Under the pieces are notes generated by a model that saw only the letters and a program-made list of their open reading frames with translations, had not been told where the DNA came from and did no database searches. A program made the position numbers and the translations under genes. Positions 1 through 15,300 of a stretch of 64,000 bases of DNA are shown here, one piece after another (position 1 is the stretch's first letter; each line of letters opens with the position of its first letter). The stretch lies in NCBI GenBank assembly GCA_026745465.1, contig JACYXH010000580.1:1-64000 (forward strand), in the 5' to 3' direction. Source of the stretch: Lota lota (lineage: Eukaryota > Chordata > Actinopteri > Gadiformes > Lotidae).

Positions 1-318
1 ATGAGTAAATGGGTGGGGGTTATTATAGGAGTAAAGGGGTGGGGGTTATTATATGAGTAAAGGGTGGGGGTTATTATAGGAGTAAAGGGGTGGGTTATTA
101 TATGAGTAAAGGGTGGGGTTATTATATGAGTAAAGGGGGTGGGGGTTATTATATGAGTAAAGGGTGGGGGTTATTATATGAGTAAAGGGGTGGGGGGTTA
201 TTATATGAGTAAAGGGGTGGGGGTTATTATATGAGTAAAGGGGTTGGGGGTTATTATATGAGTAAATTATTATATGAGTGTGGGGGTTATATATGAGTAA
301 AGGGGTTTATTATATTAT
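1..318. repeat. G-rich 26-bp minisatellite
   Basis: About a dozen tandem copies of a unit reading roughly ATGAGTAAAGGGGTGGGGG followed by TTATTAT. Copies differ mainly in the length of the G runs. The array starts at or before the window edge and changes abruptly into the next array near 319. The repeated runs of four or more G could form quadruplex structures. No coding signal is visible. Confidence 0.9.
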
Positions 319-3300
319 AGGTTTAACAACACAGCTACCCGGTTAGGTTTAACAACACAGCTACCCGGTTATGTTAAACAACACAGCTACCCGGTGAGGT
401 TTAACAACACAGCTACCCGGTGAGGTTTAACAACACAGCTACCCGGTTAGGTTTAACAACACAGCTACCCGGTTAGGTTTAACAACACAGCTACCCGGTT
501 AGGTTTAACAACACAGCTACCCGGTAGGTTTAACAACACAGCTACCCGGTTAGGTTTAACAACACAGCTACCCGGTTAGGTTTTAACAACACAGCTATCC
601 GGTTAGGTACCCGGTTAGGTTAAACTACAATGCTACCCGGTTAGGTTTAACAACCCAGCTACCTGGTTTGGTTTAACAACACACAGCTACCCGGTTAGGT
701 TTAATAACACAGCAACCCGGTTAGGTTTAACAACACAGCTACCCGGTTAGGTTTAACAACACAGCTACCCGGTTGAGGTTTAACAACACAGCTACCAGGT
801 TAGGTTTAACAACACAGCTACCCGGTTAGGTTTAACAACACAGCTACCCGGTTAAGGTTTAACAACACAGCTACCCGGTTAGGTTTAACAACACAGCTAC
901 CCGGTTAGGTTTAACAACACAGCTACCCGGTTAGGTTTAACAACACAGCTACCCGGTTAGGTTTAACAACACAGCTACCCGGTTAGGTTTAACAACACAG
1001 ATACCCGGTTATGGTTTAACAACACAGCTACACAGGCTAGGTTTAGACAACAAAGCTACCACGGTTAGGTTAACAACACAGCATACCCCGGTTAGGTTTA
1101 ACAACACGGGCTACCCGGTTAGGTTTAACAATACAGCTACCAGGTTAGGTTAACCAACACAGCTACCCGGTAGGTTTAACAACTCTGCTACCCGTTTAGG
1201 TTTAACAACACAGCACCAGGATGGTTATAACAACCCCAGCTACCGCGGTTAGGTTATAACAACTTACAGATACCAGGTTAGGTTTAACAACACGGCTGAC
1301 CGCTGTATAGATTTAACAACACAGCTACCCGGTTAGGTTTAACAACACTAGCTACCCGTTAGGTTTAACAACACAGCTACCCGGTTAGTTTAACAACACA
1401 GCTACCCGGTTAGGTTTAACAACACTGCTACCCTGTTAGGTAACAACACGCTACCCGGTTAGGTTTAACAACACAGCTACCGGTTGGTTAAACTTCACAG
1501 CTACCCTGTTAGGTTGAACAACACAGATACAGGTTAGGTTAACAACACATCTACCCGTTGAGGTTAACAACACAGCTACCCGGTGAGGTTCTAACAATAC
1601 AGCTACCCTAGTGAGGTTTATAACACAGCTACCCGGTTAGGTTTAACAAGCACTGCTCCCGGTTACGGTTTAACAACACTTCTACCCGGATAGGTTTAAC
1701 AACACTGCTACCCAGGTTAGGATTAACATACACTGCTACCCGGTTCGGTTAACAACACAGCAACCCGGTTAGGTTTAACAACACAGCTACCCTGTTAGGT
1801 TGAACAACACAGCTACCCGGTTAGGTTAACAACACAGCTACCTCGGTGAGGTGTATACAACACAGCTACCCGTGTTAGGTTTAACAACTCAGCTACCGGT
1901 TAGGTTTAACAACACAGCTACCCGGTTAGGTTTAACAATACAGCTACCCGTTATGTTTAACTCACACGAGCCTCGGTTAGGTTTAACATCACAGCTACCC
2001 GGTTAGGTTTAACAACACAGCTACCCTGTTAGGTTTAACAACACAGCTACCCGTTTAGGTTTAACAACACAGCTACCCGGTTAGGTTTAACAACACAGCT
2101 ACCCGGTTAGGTTTAACAACACAGCTACCCGGTTAGGTTTAACAACACAGCTAGCCGGTTAGGTTTAACAACACAGCTACCCGGTTAGGTTTAACAACAC
2201 AGCTACCCGGTTAGGTTTAACAACACAGCTACTTAGGTTTAACAACACAGCTACCCGGTTAGGTTTAACAATACAGCTACCCGGTTAGGATTAACAACAC
2301 AGCTACCCGGTTAGGTTTAACAACACAGCTACCCGGTTAGGTTTAACAACACAGCTACCCGGTTAGGTTTAAACAACACAGCTACCCGGTTAGGTTTAAC
2401 AACACAGCTACCCGGTTAGGTTTAACAACACAGCTACCCGGTTAGGGTTTAACAACACAGCTACCCGGTAAGGTATAACAACACAGCTACCCGGTTAGGT
2501 TTAACAACAGCTACCGGTTAGGTTTAACAACACGGCTACTCCGGGTTACCGGTTAGGTTTAAACACACATAGCTACCCGGGGTTACGTTTATATACCAGT
2601 ACACGGTTAGGTTTAACACAACACAGCTACCATGTTAGGTTTAACAACACCAGTACCAGGTTAGGTTTAAAAACACAGCTCCGGTTTAGGTTAACAACAC
2701 AAGCTACCCGGTTAGGTTTAAAACAACACAGCTACACGGTTACGGTTTAAACAACACTGCTACACCTTTTAGGTTTAACAACCACTGCTACCCGGTTAGG
2801 TTTAACAACACAGTACCCTTTTAGGTTTAACAACACTGCTACCCGGTTAGTTTTAACAACCCAGCTACCCGGTTAGGTTTAACAACACAGCTACCCGGTG
2901 TTAGGTTAACAACACAGCTACCACGGTTAGGTTTAACCAACACTGCTACCCTGTTAGGTTTAACACACTGCTACCCGGTTACGTTTAACAACACAGCTAC
3001 CCGGTTAGGGTTTAACAACACTGCTACCCGGTTAGGTTTAACAACACAGCTACCCGTTAGGTTTAACAACACTGCTTCCCGGTGAGGTTTAACAACTCAG
3101 CTACCCACGGTTAGGTTTAACAAACCAGCTACCCGGTTAGGTTTACAACACTGCTACCTGGATTGGTTTAACATGACAGCTACACCGGTTACGATTAACA
3201 ATACAGCTACCCGGTTAGGTGTAACATACACAGCTACTTGGTTAGAGTTTTTAACAACACCAGCTACCCCGGCTTAGGTTTAACAATACAGGCTACCCGG

Positions 3301-6300
3301 TTAGGTTAACACAACAGAGCTACCCGGTAGGGTTTAACATCACAGCTACCCGGTTAGGTATAACAACACAGCTACCCCCGGATCGGCTAACTATACACAG
3401 CTACCCGGTTAGTTTTAACAACACAGCTACACCCGGTAGGGGGTAACAACTCAGCTACCCTGTTAGTTTAACAACCCAGCTACCCGGTAGTAGGGTTTAA
3501 CAACACAGCTCCCCTGGTTAGGGTTAACAACACAGCTACCCGGTTAGGGTTTAACAACACAGCTACCCGGTTAGGTTTAACAACACAGCTACCCGGTTAG
3601 GTTTAAAAACACTGCTACCCGGTTAGGTTTAAAAACACAGCTACTTGGTTAGTTTTAACAACACAGCTACTTGGTTAGGTTAACAACACAGCTACCCGGT
3701 TAGGTTTAACAATACAGCTACCCGGTTAGGGTTAACAACAGAGCTACCCGGTTAGGGTTTAACAACACAGCTACCCGGTTAGGTTTAACAACACAGCTAC
3801 CCGGTTAGGTTAAACAACACAGCTACCCGGTTAGGTTTAACACACAGCTACCCGGTTAGGGTAACAACACAGCTACCCTGTTGGGTAACAACACAGCTAC
3901 CCGGTTAGGTTTAACAACACAGCTACCCGGTTAGGATTAACAACACAGCTACCCGGTTAGGTTTAACAACACAGCTACCCGGTTAGGTTTAACAACACAG
4001 CTACCAGGATTGGTTTAACATGACAGCTACCCGGTTACGATTAACAATACAGCTACCCGGTTAGGTTTAACAACACAGCTACTTGGTTAGGTTTAGCAAC
4101 ACAGCTACCCGGTTAGGTTTAACAATACAGCTACCCGGTTAGGGTTAACAACAGAGCTACCCGGTTAGGGTTTAACAACACAGCTACCCGGTTAGGTTTA
4201 ACAACACAGCTACCCGGTTAGGTTAAACAACACAGCTACCCGGTTAGGTTTAACAACACAGCTACCCGGTTAGGGTTAACAACACAGCTACCCTGTTAGG
4301 TTTAACAACACAGCTACCCGGTTAGGGTTTAACAACACAGCTAACCCGGTTAGGGTTAACAACACAGCTACCCGGTTAGGGTTTAACAACACAGCTACCC
4401 GGTTAGGTTTAACAACACAGCTAGCCGGTTAGGTTTAAAAACACTGCTACCCGGTTAGGTTTAACAACACAGCTACCTTGGTTAGTTTTAACAACACAGC
4501 TACCTGGTTAGGTTTAACAACACAGCTACCCGGTTAGGTTTAACAAACAGCTACCCGGTTAGGGTTAACAACAGAGCTACCCGGTTAGGGTTTAACAACA
4601 CAGCTACCCGGTTAGGTTTAACAACACAGCTACCCGGTTAGGTTTAACAACACAGCTACCCGGTTAGGTTTAACAACACAGCTACCCGGTTAGGTTTAAC
4701 AACACAGCTACCCGGTTAGGGTTTAACAACACAGCTACCCGGTTAGGTTTAACAACACAGCTACCCGGTTAGGGTTAACAACACAGCTACCCGGTTAGGT
4801 TTAACAACACAGCTACCCGGTTAGGTTTAACAACACAGCTACCCGGTTAGGTTTAACAACACAGCTACCCGGTTAGGTTTAACAACACAGCTACCATGTT
4901 AGGTTTAACAACACAGCTACCCGGTTAGGTTTAACAACACAGCTACCCGGTTAGGTTTAACAACACAGCTACCCGGTTAGGTTTAACAACACAGCTACCC
5001 GGTTAGGTTTAACAACACAGCTACCCGGTTAGGTTTAACAACACAGCTACCTGGTTAGGTTAACAACACAGCTACCCGGTTAGGTTTAACAACACAGCTA
5101 CCCGGTTAGGGTTAACAACACAGCTACCCGGTTAGGTTTAACAACACAGCTACCCGGTTAGGTTTAACAACACAGCTACCCGGTTAGGTTTAAACAACAC
5201 AGCTACCCGGTTAGGGTTTAACAACACAGCTACCCGGTAAGGTATAAAAACACAGCTACCCGGTTAGGTTTAACAACACAGCTACCCGGTTAGGGTTAAC
5301 AACACAGCTACCCGGTTAGGTTTAACAACACAGCTACCCGGTTAGGTTTAACAACACAGGCTACCCGGTTAGGTTAACAACACAGCTACCCGGTTAGGTT
5401 TAACAACACAGCTACCCGGTTAGGTTTAACAACACAGCTACCCTGGTTAGGTTTAACAACACAGCTACCCGGTTAGGTTTAACAACACAGCTACCCGGTT
5501 AGGTTTAACAACACAGCTACCCGGTTAGGTTTAACAACACAGCTACCCAGTTAGGTTTAACAACACAGCTACCCGGTTAGGTTTAACAACACAAGCTACC
5601 CGGTTAGGTACCCGGTTAGGTTTAACAACACAGCTACCCGATTAGGTTTAACAACACAGCTACCCGGTTAGGTTTAACAACACAGCTACCCGTTAGGTTT
5701 AACAACACAGCTACCCGGTTAGGTTTAACAACACAGCTACCCGGTTAGGTTTAACAACACAGCTACCCGGTGAGGTTTAACAACACAGCTACCCGGTTAG
5801 GTTTAACAACACAGCTACCCGGTTAGGTTTAACAACACAGCTACCGGTTAGGGTTAACAACACAGCTACCCGGTTAGGTTTAACAACACAGCTACCCGGT
5901 TAGGTTTAACAACACAGCTACCCGGTTAGGTTTAACAACACAGCTACCCGGTTAGGTTTAACAACACAGCTACCCGGTTAGGTTTAACAACACAGCTACC
6001 CGGTTAGGTTTAACAACACAGCTACCCGGTTAGGTTTAACAACACAGCTACCCGGCTAGGTTTAACAACACTGCTACCCGGTTAGGTTTAACAACACAGC
6101 TACCCGGTTAGGTTGAACAACACAGCTACCCGGTTAGGGTTTAACAACACAGCTACCCGGTAAGGTATAAAAACACAGCTACCCGGTTAGGGTTAACAAC
6201 ACAGCTACCCGGTTAGGGTTAACAACACAGCTACCCGGTTAGGTTTAACAACACAGCTACCCGGTTAGGTTTAACAACACAGCTACCCGGTTAGGTTTAA

Positions 6301-9300
6301 CAACACAGCTACCCGGTTAGGTTTAACAACACAGCTACCCGGTTAGGTTTAACAACACAGCTACCCGGTTAGGTTTAACAACACAGCTACCCGGTTAGGT
6401 TTAACAACACAGCTACCCGGTTAGGTTTAACAACACAGCTACCCGGTTAGGTTTAACAACACAGCTACCCGGTTAGGTTTAACAACACAGCTACCCGGTT
6501 AGGTTTAACAACACAGCCTACCCTGTTAGGTTTAACAACACAGCTACCCGGTTAGGGTTTAACACACCAGCTACCCGGTTAGGGTTAACAACACAGACTA
6601 CCGGTTCAGGTTTAACAAACAGCTACCCGGTTAGGTTAAACAACACAGCTACCCGGTTCCGATTTAACAACACAGCTACCCGGGTTAGGTTAACAACACA
6701 GCTACCCTGTTAGGTTTAACAAACACAGCTACCCGGTTAGGGTTTAACAACACAGCTACCCGGTTAGGTTAACAACACAGCTACCCGGTTAGGTTTAAAA
6801 CACACGCTACACCGGTTACGTTTAACAACACAGCTACCCGGTTAGGTTTAACAACACAGCTACCCGGTTAGGTTTAACAACACAGCTACCCTGTTAGGTT
6901 TAACAACACAGCTACCCGGTTAGGTTTAACAACACAGCTACCCGGTTAGGTTTAACAACACAGCTACCCGGTTAGGTTTAACAACACAGCTACCCGTTTA
7001 GGTTTAACAACACAGCTACCCGGTTAGGTTTAACAACACAGCTACCCGGTTAGGTTTAACAACACAGCTACCCGTTAGGTTTAACAACACAGCTACCCGG
7101 TTAGGTTTAACAACACAGCTACCCGGTTAGGTTTAACAACACAGCTACCCGGTTAGGTTTAACAACACTGCTACCCGGTTAGGTTTAAACAACACAGCTA
7201 CCCGGTTAGGTTTAACAACACAGCTACCCGGTTGGTTTAACAACACAGCTACCCGGTTAGGTTTAACAACACAGCTACCGGTTAGGTTTAACAACACAGC
7301 TACCCGGTGAGGTTTAACAACACAGCTACCTGGTTAGGTTTAACAACACAGCTACCCGGTTAGGTTTAACAACACAGCTACCCGGTTAGGTTTAACAACA
7401 CAGCTACCCGGTTAGGTTTAACAACACAGCTACCCGGTTAGGTTTAACAACACAGCTACCCGTTAGGTTTAACAACACAGCTACCCGGTTAGGTTAACAA
7501 CACAGCTACCCGGTTAGGTTTAACAACACAGCTACCCGGTTAGGTTTAACAACACAGCTACTCGGTTAGGTTTAACAACACAGCTACCCGGTTAGGTTTA
7601 ACAACACAGCTACCCGGTTAGGTTTAACAACACAGCTACCCGGTTAGGTTTAACAACACAGCTACCCGGTTAGGTTTAACAACACAGCTACCCGGTTAGG
7701 TTTAACAACACAGCTACCCGGTTAGGTTTAACAACACAGCTACCCGGTTAGGTTTAACAACACAGCTACCCGGTTAGGTTTAACACACTGCTACCCGGTT
7801 AGGTTTAACAACACAGCTACCCGGTTAGGTTAACAACACAGCTACCCGGTTAGGTTTAACAACACAGCTACCCCGGTTAGGTTTAACAACACAGCTACCC
7901 GGTTAGGTTAACAACACAGCTACCCGGTTAGGTTTAACAACACAGCTACCCGGTTAGGTTTAACAACACAGCTACCCGGTTAGGTTTAACAACACAGCTA
8001 CCCGGTTAGGTTTAACAACACCGCTACCCGGTTAGGTTTAACAACACAGCTACCCGGTTAGAGTTAACAACACAGCTACCCGGTTAGGTTTAACAACACA
8101 GCTACCCGGTTAGGTTTAACAACACAGCTACCCGGTTAGGTTTAAACACACAGCTACCCGGTTACGTTTAACAACACTGCTACCCTTTTAGGTTCAACAA
8201 CACTGCTACCCGGTTAGGTTTAACAACACAGCTACCCTTTTAGGTTTAACAACACTGCTACCCGGTTAGGTTTAACAACCCAGCTACCCGGTTAGGTTTA
8301 ACAACACAGCTACCCGGTTAGGTTTAACACAGCTACCCGGTTAGGTTTAACAACACTGCTTCCCGGTGAGGTTTAACAACACAGCTACCAGGTTAGGTTT
8401 AACAACCTAGCTACCCAGTTAGGTTTAACAACACAGCTACCCTGTTAGGGTTAACAACACAGCTACCCAGTTGGGGTTAACAACACAGCTACCCGTTTAG
8501 GTTTAACAACACAGCTACCCGATTAGTTTTAACAACACAGCTACCCGGTTAGGTTTAACAACATTGCTACCCGGTTAGGTTTAACACCACAGCTACCCGT
8601 TTAGGTTTAACAACAGTGCTACCCGTCTAGGTTTAACAACACAGCTACCCGGTTAGGTTTAACAATACAGCTACCCGGTTAGGGTTAACAACAGAGCTAC
8701 CCGGTTAGGGTTTAACAACACAGCTACCCGGTTAGGTTTAACAACACAGCTACCCGGTTAGGTTAAACAACACAGCTACCCGGTTAGGTTTAACAACACA
8801 GCTACCCGGTTAGGGTTAACAACACAGCTACCCTGTTAGGTTTAACAACACAGCTACCCGGTTAGGGTTTAACAACACAGCTACCCGGTTAGGGTTAACA
8901 ACACAGCTACCCGGTTAGGTTTAACAACACAGCTACCCGGTTAGGTTTAAAAACACTGCTACCCGGTTAGGTTTAACAACACAGCTACTTGGTTAGTTTT
9001 AACAACACAGCTACTTGGTTAGGTTTAACAACACAGCTACCCGGTTAGGTTTAACAATACAGCTACCCGGTTAGGGTTAACAACAGAGCTACCCGGTTAG
9101 GGTTTAACAACACAGCTACCCGGTTAGGTTTAACAACACAGCTACCCGGTTAGGTTAAACAACACAGCTACCCGGTTAGGTTTAACAACACAGCTACCCG
9201 GTTAGGGTTAACAACACAGCTACCCTGTTAGGGTTAACAACACAGCTACCCGGTTAGGGTTTAACAACACAGCTACCCGGTTAGGGTTAACAACACAGCT

Positions 9301-12300
9301 ACCCGGTTAGGGTTTAACAACACAGCTACCCGGTTAGGTTTAACAACACAGCTACCCGGTTAGGTTTAAAAACACTGCTACCCGGTTAGGTTTAACAACA
9401 CAGCTACCCGGTTAGGTTTAAACACACAGCTACCCGGTTACGTTTATCAACACAGCTACCCGGTTAGGTTTAACAACACAGCTACCATGTTAGGTTTAAC
9501 AACACAGCTACCCGGTTAGGTTTAACAACACAGCTACCCGGTTAGGTTTAACAACACAGCTACCCGGTTAGGTTTAAACACACAGCTACCCGGTTACGTT
9601 TAACAACACTGCTACCCGGTTAGGTTTAACAACACTGCTACCCGGTTAGGTTTAACAACACAGCTACCCTTTTAGGTTTAACAACACTGCTACCCGGTTA
9701 GGTTTAACAACCAGCTACCCGGTTAGGTTTAACAACACAGCTACCCGGTTAGGTTTAACAACACAGCTACCCGGTTAGGTTTAACAACACTGCTTCCCGT
9801 TGAGGTTTAAACAACACAGCTGCCAGGTTAGGTTTAACAACCTAGCTACCCAGTTAGGTTTAACAACACAGCTACCCTGTTAGGGTTAACAACACAGCTA
9901 CCCAGTTGGGGTTAACAACACAGCTACCCGTTTAGGTTTAACAACACAGCTACCCGATTAGTTTTTAACAACACAGCTACCCGTTGGGTTTAACAACATT
10001 GCTACCCGGTTAGGTTTAACACCACAGCTACCCGTTTAGGTTTAACAACACTGCTACCCGTCTAGGTTTAACAACACAGCTACCCGGTTAGGTTTAACAA
10101 CACAGCTACCCGGTTATGTTAAACAACACAGCTACCCGGTGAGGTTTAACAACACAGCTACCAGGTGAGGTTTAACAACACAGCTTCCCGGTGAGGTTTA
10201 CCAACACAGCTACCAGGTTAGGTTTAACAACCTAGCTACCCGGTTAGGTTTAACAACACAGCTACCCGGTAAGGTTTAACAACACAGCTACCCGGTAAGG
10301 TTTAACAACACAGCTACCCGGTTAGGTTAAACAACACAGCTATCCGGTTAGGTACCCGGTTAGGTTAAACAACAATGCTACCCGGTTAGGTTTAACAACC
10401 CAGCTACCTGGTTTGGTTTAACACAGCTACCCGGTTAGGTTTAATAACACAGCAACCCGGTTAGGTTTAACAACCCAGCTACCCGGTTAGGTTTAACAAC
10501 ACAGCTTCCCGGTGAGGTTTACCAACACAGCTACCAGGTTAGGTTTAACAACCTAGCTACCCGGTTAGGTTTAACAACACAGCTACCCGGTAAGGTTTAA
10601 CAACACAGCTACCCGGTAAGGTTTAACAACACAGCTACCCGGTTAGGTTAAACAACACAGCTATCCGGTTAGGTACCCGGTTAGGTTAAACAACAATGCT
10701 ACCCGGTTAGGTTTAACAACCCAGCTACCTGGTTTGGTTTAACAACACAGCTACCCGGTTAGGTTTAACAATACAGCTACCCGGTTAGGGTTAACAACAG
10801 AACTACCCGGTTAGGGTTTAACAACACAGCTACCCGGTTAGGTTTAACAACACAGCTACCCGGTTAGGTTAAACAACACAGCTACCCGGTTAGGTTTAAC
10901 AACACAGCTACCCGGTTAGGGTTAACAACACAGCTACCCTGTTAGGTTTAACAACACAGCTACCCGGTTAGGGTTTAACAACACAGCTACCCGGTTAGGG
11001 TTAACAACACAGCTACCCGGTTAGGGTTTAACAACACAGCTACCCGGTTAGGTTTAACAACACAGCTACCCGGTTAGGTTTAAAAACACTGCTACCCGGT
11101 TAGGTTTAACAACACAGCTACTTGGTTAGTTTTAACAACACAGCTACTTGGTTAGGTTTAACAACACAGCTACCCGGTTAGGTTTAACAATACAGCTACC
11201 CGGTTAGGGTTAACAACAGAGCTACCCGGTTAGGGTTTAACAACACAGCTACCCGGTTAGGTTTAACAACACAGCTACCCGGTTAGGTTAAACAACACAG
11301 CTACCCGGTTAGGTTTAACAACACAGCTACCCGGTTAGGGTTAACAACACAGCTACCCTGTTAGGGTTAACAACACAGCTACCCGGTTAGGGTTTAACAA
11401 CACAGCTACCCGGTTAGGGTTAACAACACAGCTACCCGGTTAGGGTTTAACAACACAGCTACCCGGTTAGGTTTAACAACACAGCTACCCGGTTAGGTTT
11501 AAAAACACTGCTACCCGGTTAGGTTTAACAACACAGCTACCCGGTTAGGTTTAAACACACAGCTACCCGGTTACGTTTATCAACACAGCTACCCGGTTAG
11601 GTTTAACAACACAGCTACCATGTTAGGTTTAACAACACAGCTACCCGGTTAGGTTTAACAACACAGCTACCCGGTTAGGTTTAACAACACAGCTACCCGG
11701 TTAGGTTTAACAACACAGCTACCCGGTTACGTTTAACAACACTGCTACCCTTTTCGGTTTAACAACACTGCTACCCGGTTAGGTTTAACAACACAGCTAC
11801 CCTTTTAGGTTTAACAACACTGCTACCCGGTTAGGTTTAACAACCCAGCTACCCGGTTAGGTTTAACAACACAGCTACTTGGTTAGGTTTAACAACACAG
11901 CTACCCGGTTAGGTTTAACAATACAGCTACCCGGTTAGGGTTAACAACAGAGCTACCCGGTTAGGGTTTAACAACACAGCTACCCGGTTAGGTTTAACAA
12001 CACAGCTACCCGGTTAGGTTAAACAACACAGCTACCCGGTTAGGTTTAACAACACAGCTACCCGGTTAGGGTTAACAACACAGCTACCCTGTTAGGGTTA
12101 ACAACACAGCTACCCGGTTAGGGTTTAACAACACAGCTACCCGGTTAGGGTTAACAACACAGCTACCCGGTTAGGGTTTAACAACACAGCTACCCGGTTA
12201 GGTTTAACAACACAGCTACCCGGTTAGGTTTAAAAACACTGCTACCCGGTTAGGTTTAACAACACAGCTACCCGGTTAGGTTTAAACACACAGCTACCCG

Positions 12301-15300
12301 GTTACGTTTATCAACACAGCTACCCGGTTAGGTTTAACAACACAGCTACCATGTTAGGTTTAACAACACAGCTACCCGGTTAGGTTTAACAACACAGCTA
12401 CCCGGTTAGGTTTAACAACACAGCTACCCGGTTAGGTTTAAACACACAGCTACCCGGTTACGTTTAACAACACTGCTACCCTTTTAGGTTTAACAACACT
12501 GCTACCCGGTTAGGTTTAACAACACAGCTACCCTTTTAGGTTTAACAACACTGCTACCCGGTTAGGTTTAACAACCCAGCTACCCGGTTAGGTTTAACAA
12601 CACAGCTACCCGGTTAGGTTTAACAACACAGCTACCCGGTTAGGTTTAACAACACTGCTTCCCGGTGAGGTTTAACAACACAGCTGCCAGGTTAGGTTTA
12701 ACAACCTAGCTACCCAGTTAGGTTTAACAACACAGCTACCCTGTTAGGGTTAACAACACAGCTACCCAGTTGGGGTTAACAACACAGCTACCCGTTTAGG
12801 TTTAACAACACAGCTACCCGATTAGTTTTAACAACACAGCTACCCGGTTGGGTTTAACAACATTGCTACCCGGTTAGGTTTAACACCACAGCTACCCGTT
12901 TAGGTTTAACAACACTGCTACCCGTCTAGGTTTAACAACACAGCTACCCGGTTAGGTTTAACAACACAGCTACCCGGTTATGTTAAACAACACAGCTACC
13001 CGGTGAGGTTTAACAACACAGCTACCAGGTGAGGTTTAACAACACAGCTTCCCGGTGAGGTTTACCAACACAGCTACCAGGTTAGGTTTAACAACCTAGC
13101 TACCCGGTTAGGTTTAACAACACAGCTACCCGGTAAGGTTTAACAACACAGCTACCCGGTAAGGTTTAACAACACAGCTACCCGGTAAGGTTAAACAACA
13201 CAGCTATCCGGTTAGGTACCCGGTTAGGTTAAACAACAATGCTACCCGGTTAGGTTTAACAACCCAGCTACCTGGTTTGGTTTAACACAGCTACCCGGTT
13301 AGGTTTAATAACACAGCTACCCGGTTAGGTTTAACAACCCAGCTACCCGGTTAAGTTTAACAACACAGCTTCCCGGTGAGGTTTACCAACACAGCTACCA
13401 GGTTAGGTTTAACAACCTAGCTACCCGGTTAGGTTTAACAACACAGCTACCCGGTAAGGTTTAACAACACAGCTACCCGGTAAGGTTTAACAACACAGCT
13501 ACCCGGTTAGGTTTAAACACACAGCTACCCGGTTACGTTTATCAACACAGCTACCCGGTTAGGTTTAACAACACAGCTACCATGTTAGGTTTAACAACAC
13601 AGCTACCCGGTTAGGTTTAACAACACAGCTACCCGGTTAGGTTTAACAACACAGCTACCCGGTTAGGTTTAACAACACAGCTACCCGGTTACGTTTAACA
13701 ACACTGCTACCCTTTAGGTTTAACAACACTGCTACCCGGTTAGGTTTAACAACACAGCTACCCTTTTAGGTTTAACAACACTGCTACCCGGTTAGGTTTA
13801 ACAACCCAGCTACCCGGTTAGGTTTAACAACACAGCTACTTGGTTAGGTTTAACAACACAGCTACCCGGTTAGGTTTAACAATACAGCTACCCGGTTAGG
13901 GTTAACAACAGAGCTACCCGGTTAGGGTTTAACAACACAGCTACCCGGTTAGGTTTAACAACACAGCTACCCGGTTAGGTTAAACAACACAGCTACCCGG
14001 TTAGGTTTAACAACACAGCTACCCGGTTAGGGTTAACAACACAGCTACCCTGTTAGGGTTAACAACACAGCTACCCGGTTAGGGTTTAACAACACAGCTA
14101 CCCGGTTAGGGTTAACAACACAGCTACCCGGTTAGGGTTTAACAACACAGCTACCCGGTTAGGTTTAACAACACAGCTACCCGGTTAGGTTTAAAAACAC
14201 TGCTACCCGGTTAGGTTTAACAACACAGCTACCCGGTTAGGTTTAAACACACAGCTACCCGGTTACGTTTATCAACACAGCTACCCGGTTAGGTTTAACA
14301 ACACAGCTACCATGTTAGGTTTAACAACACAGCTACCCGGTTAGGTTTAACAACACAGCTACCCGGTTAGGTTTAACAACACAGCTACCCGGTTAGGTTT
14401 AAACACACAGCTACCCGGTTACGTTTAACAACACTGCTACCCTTTTAGGTTTAACAACACTGCTACCCGGTTAGGTTTAACAACACAGCTACCCTTTTAG
14501 GTTTAACAACACTGCTACCCGGTTAGGTTTAACAACCCAGCTACCCGGTTAGGTTTAACAACACAGCTACCCGGTTAGGTTTAACAACACAGCTACCCGG
14601 TTAGGTTTAACAACACTGCTTCCCGGTGAGGTTTAACAACCTAGCTACCCAGTTAGGTTTAACAACACAGCTACCCTGTTAGGGTTAACAACACAGCTAC
14701 CCAGTTGGGGTTAACAACACAGCTACCCGTTTAGGTTTAACAACACAGCTACCCGATTAGTTTTAACAACACAGCTACCCGGTTGGGTTGAACAACATTG
14801 CTACCCGGTTAGGTTTAACACCACAGCTACCCGTTTAGGTTTAACAACACTGCTACCCGTCTAGGTTTAACAACACAGCTACCCGGTTAGGTTTAACAAC
14901 ACAGCTACCCGGTTATGTTAAACAACACAGCTACCCGGTGAGGTTTAACAACACAGCTACCAGGTGAGGTTTAACAACACAGCTTCCCGGTGAGGTTTAC
15001 CAACACAGCTACCCAGGTTAGGTTTAACAACCTAGCTACCCGGTTAGGTTTACAACACAGCTACCCGCTTAGGTTTTAACAACACAGCTACCCGGTAAGG
15101 TTTAACAACACAGCTACCCGGTTAGGTTTAACACCACAGCATACCGGTTAGGTACCCGGTTAGGTTAAACAACACATGCTACCCGGTCTAGGTTTAACAA
15201 CACAGCTACCCTGGTTTGGTTTAACACAGCTACCCGGTTAGGTTTAATCAACACAGCTACCCGGTTAGGTTTAACAACACAGCTACCCGGTTAGGTTTAA

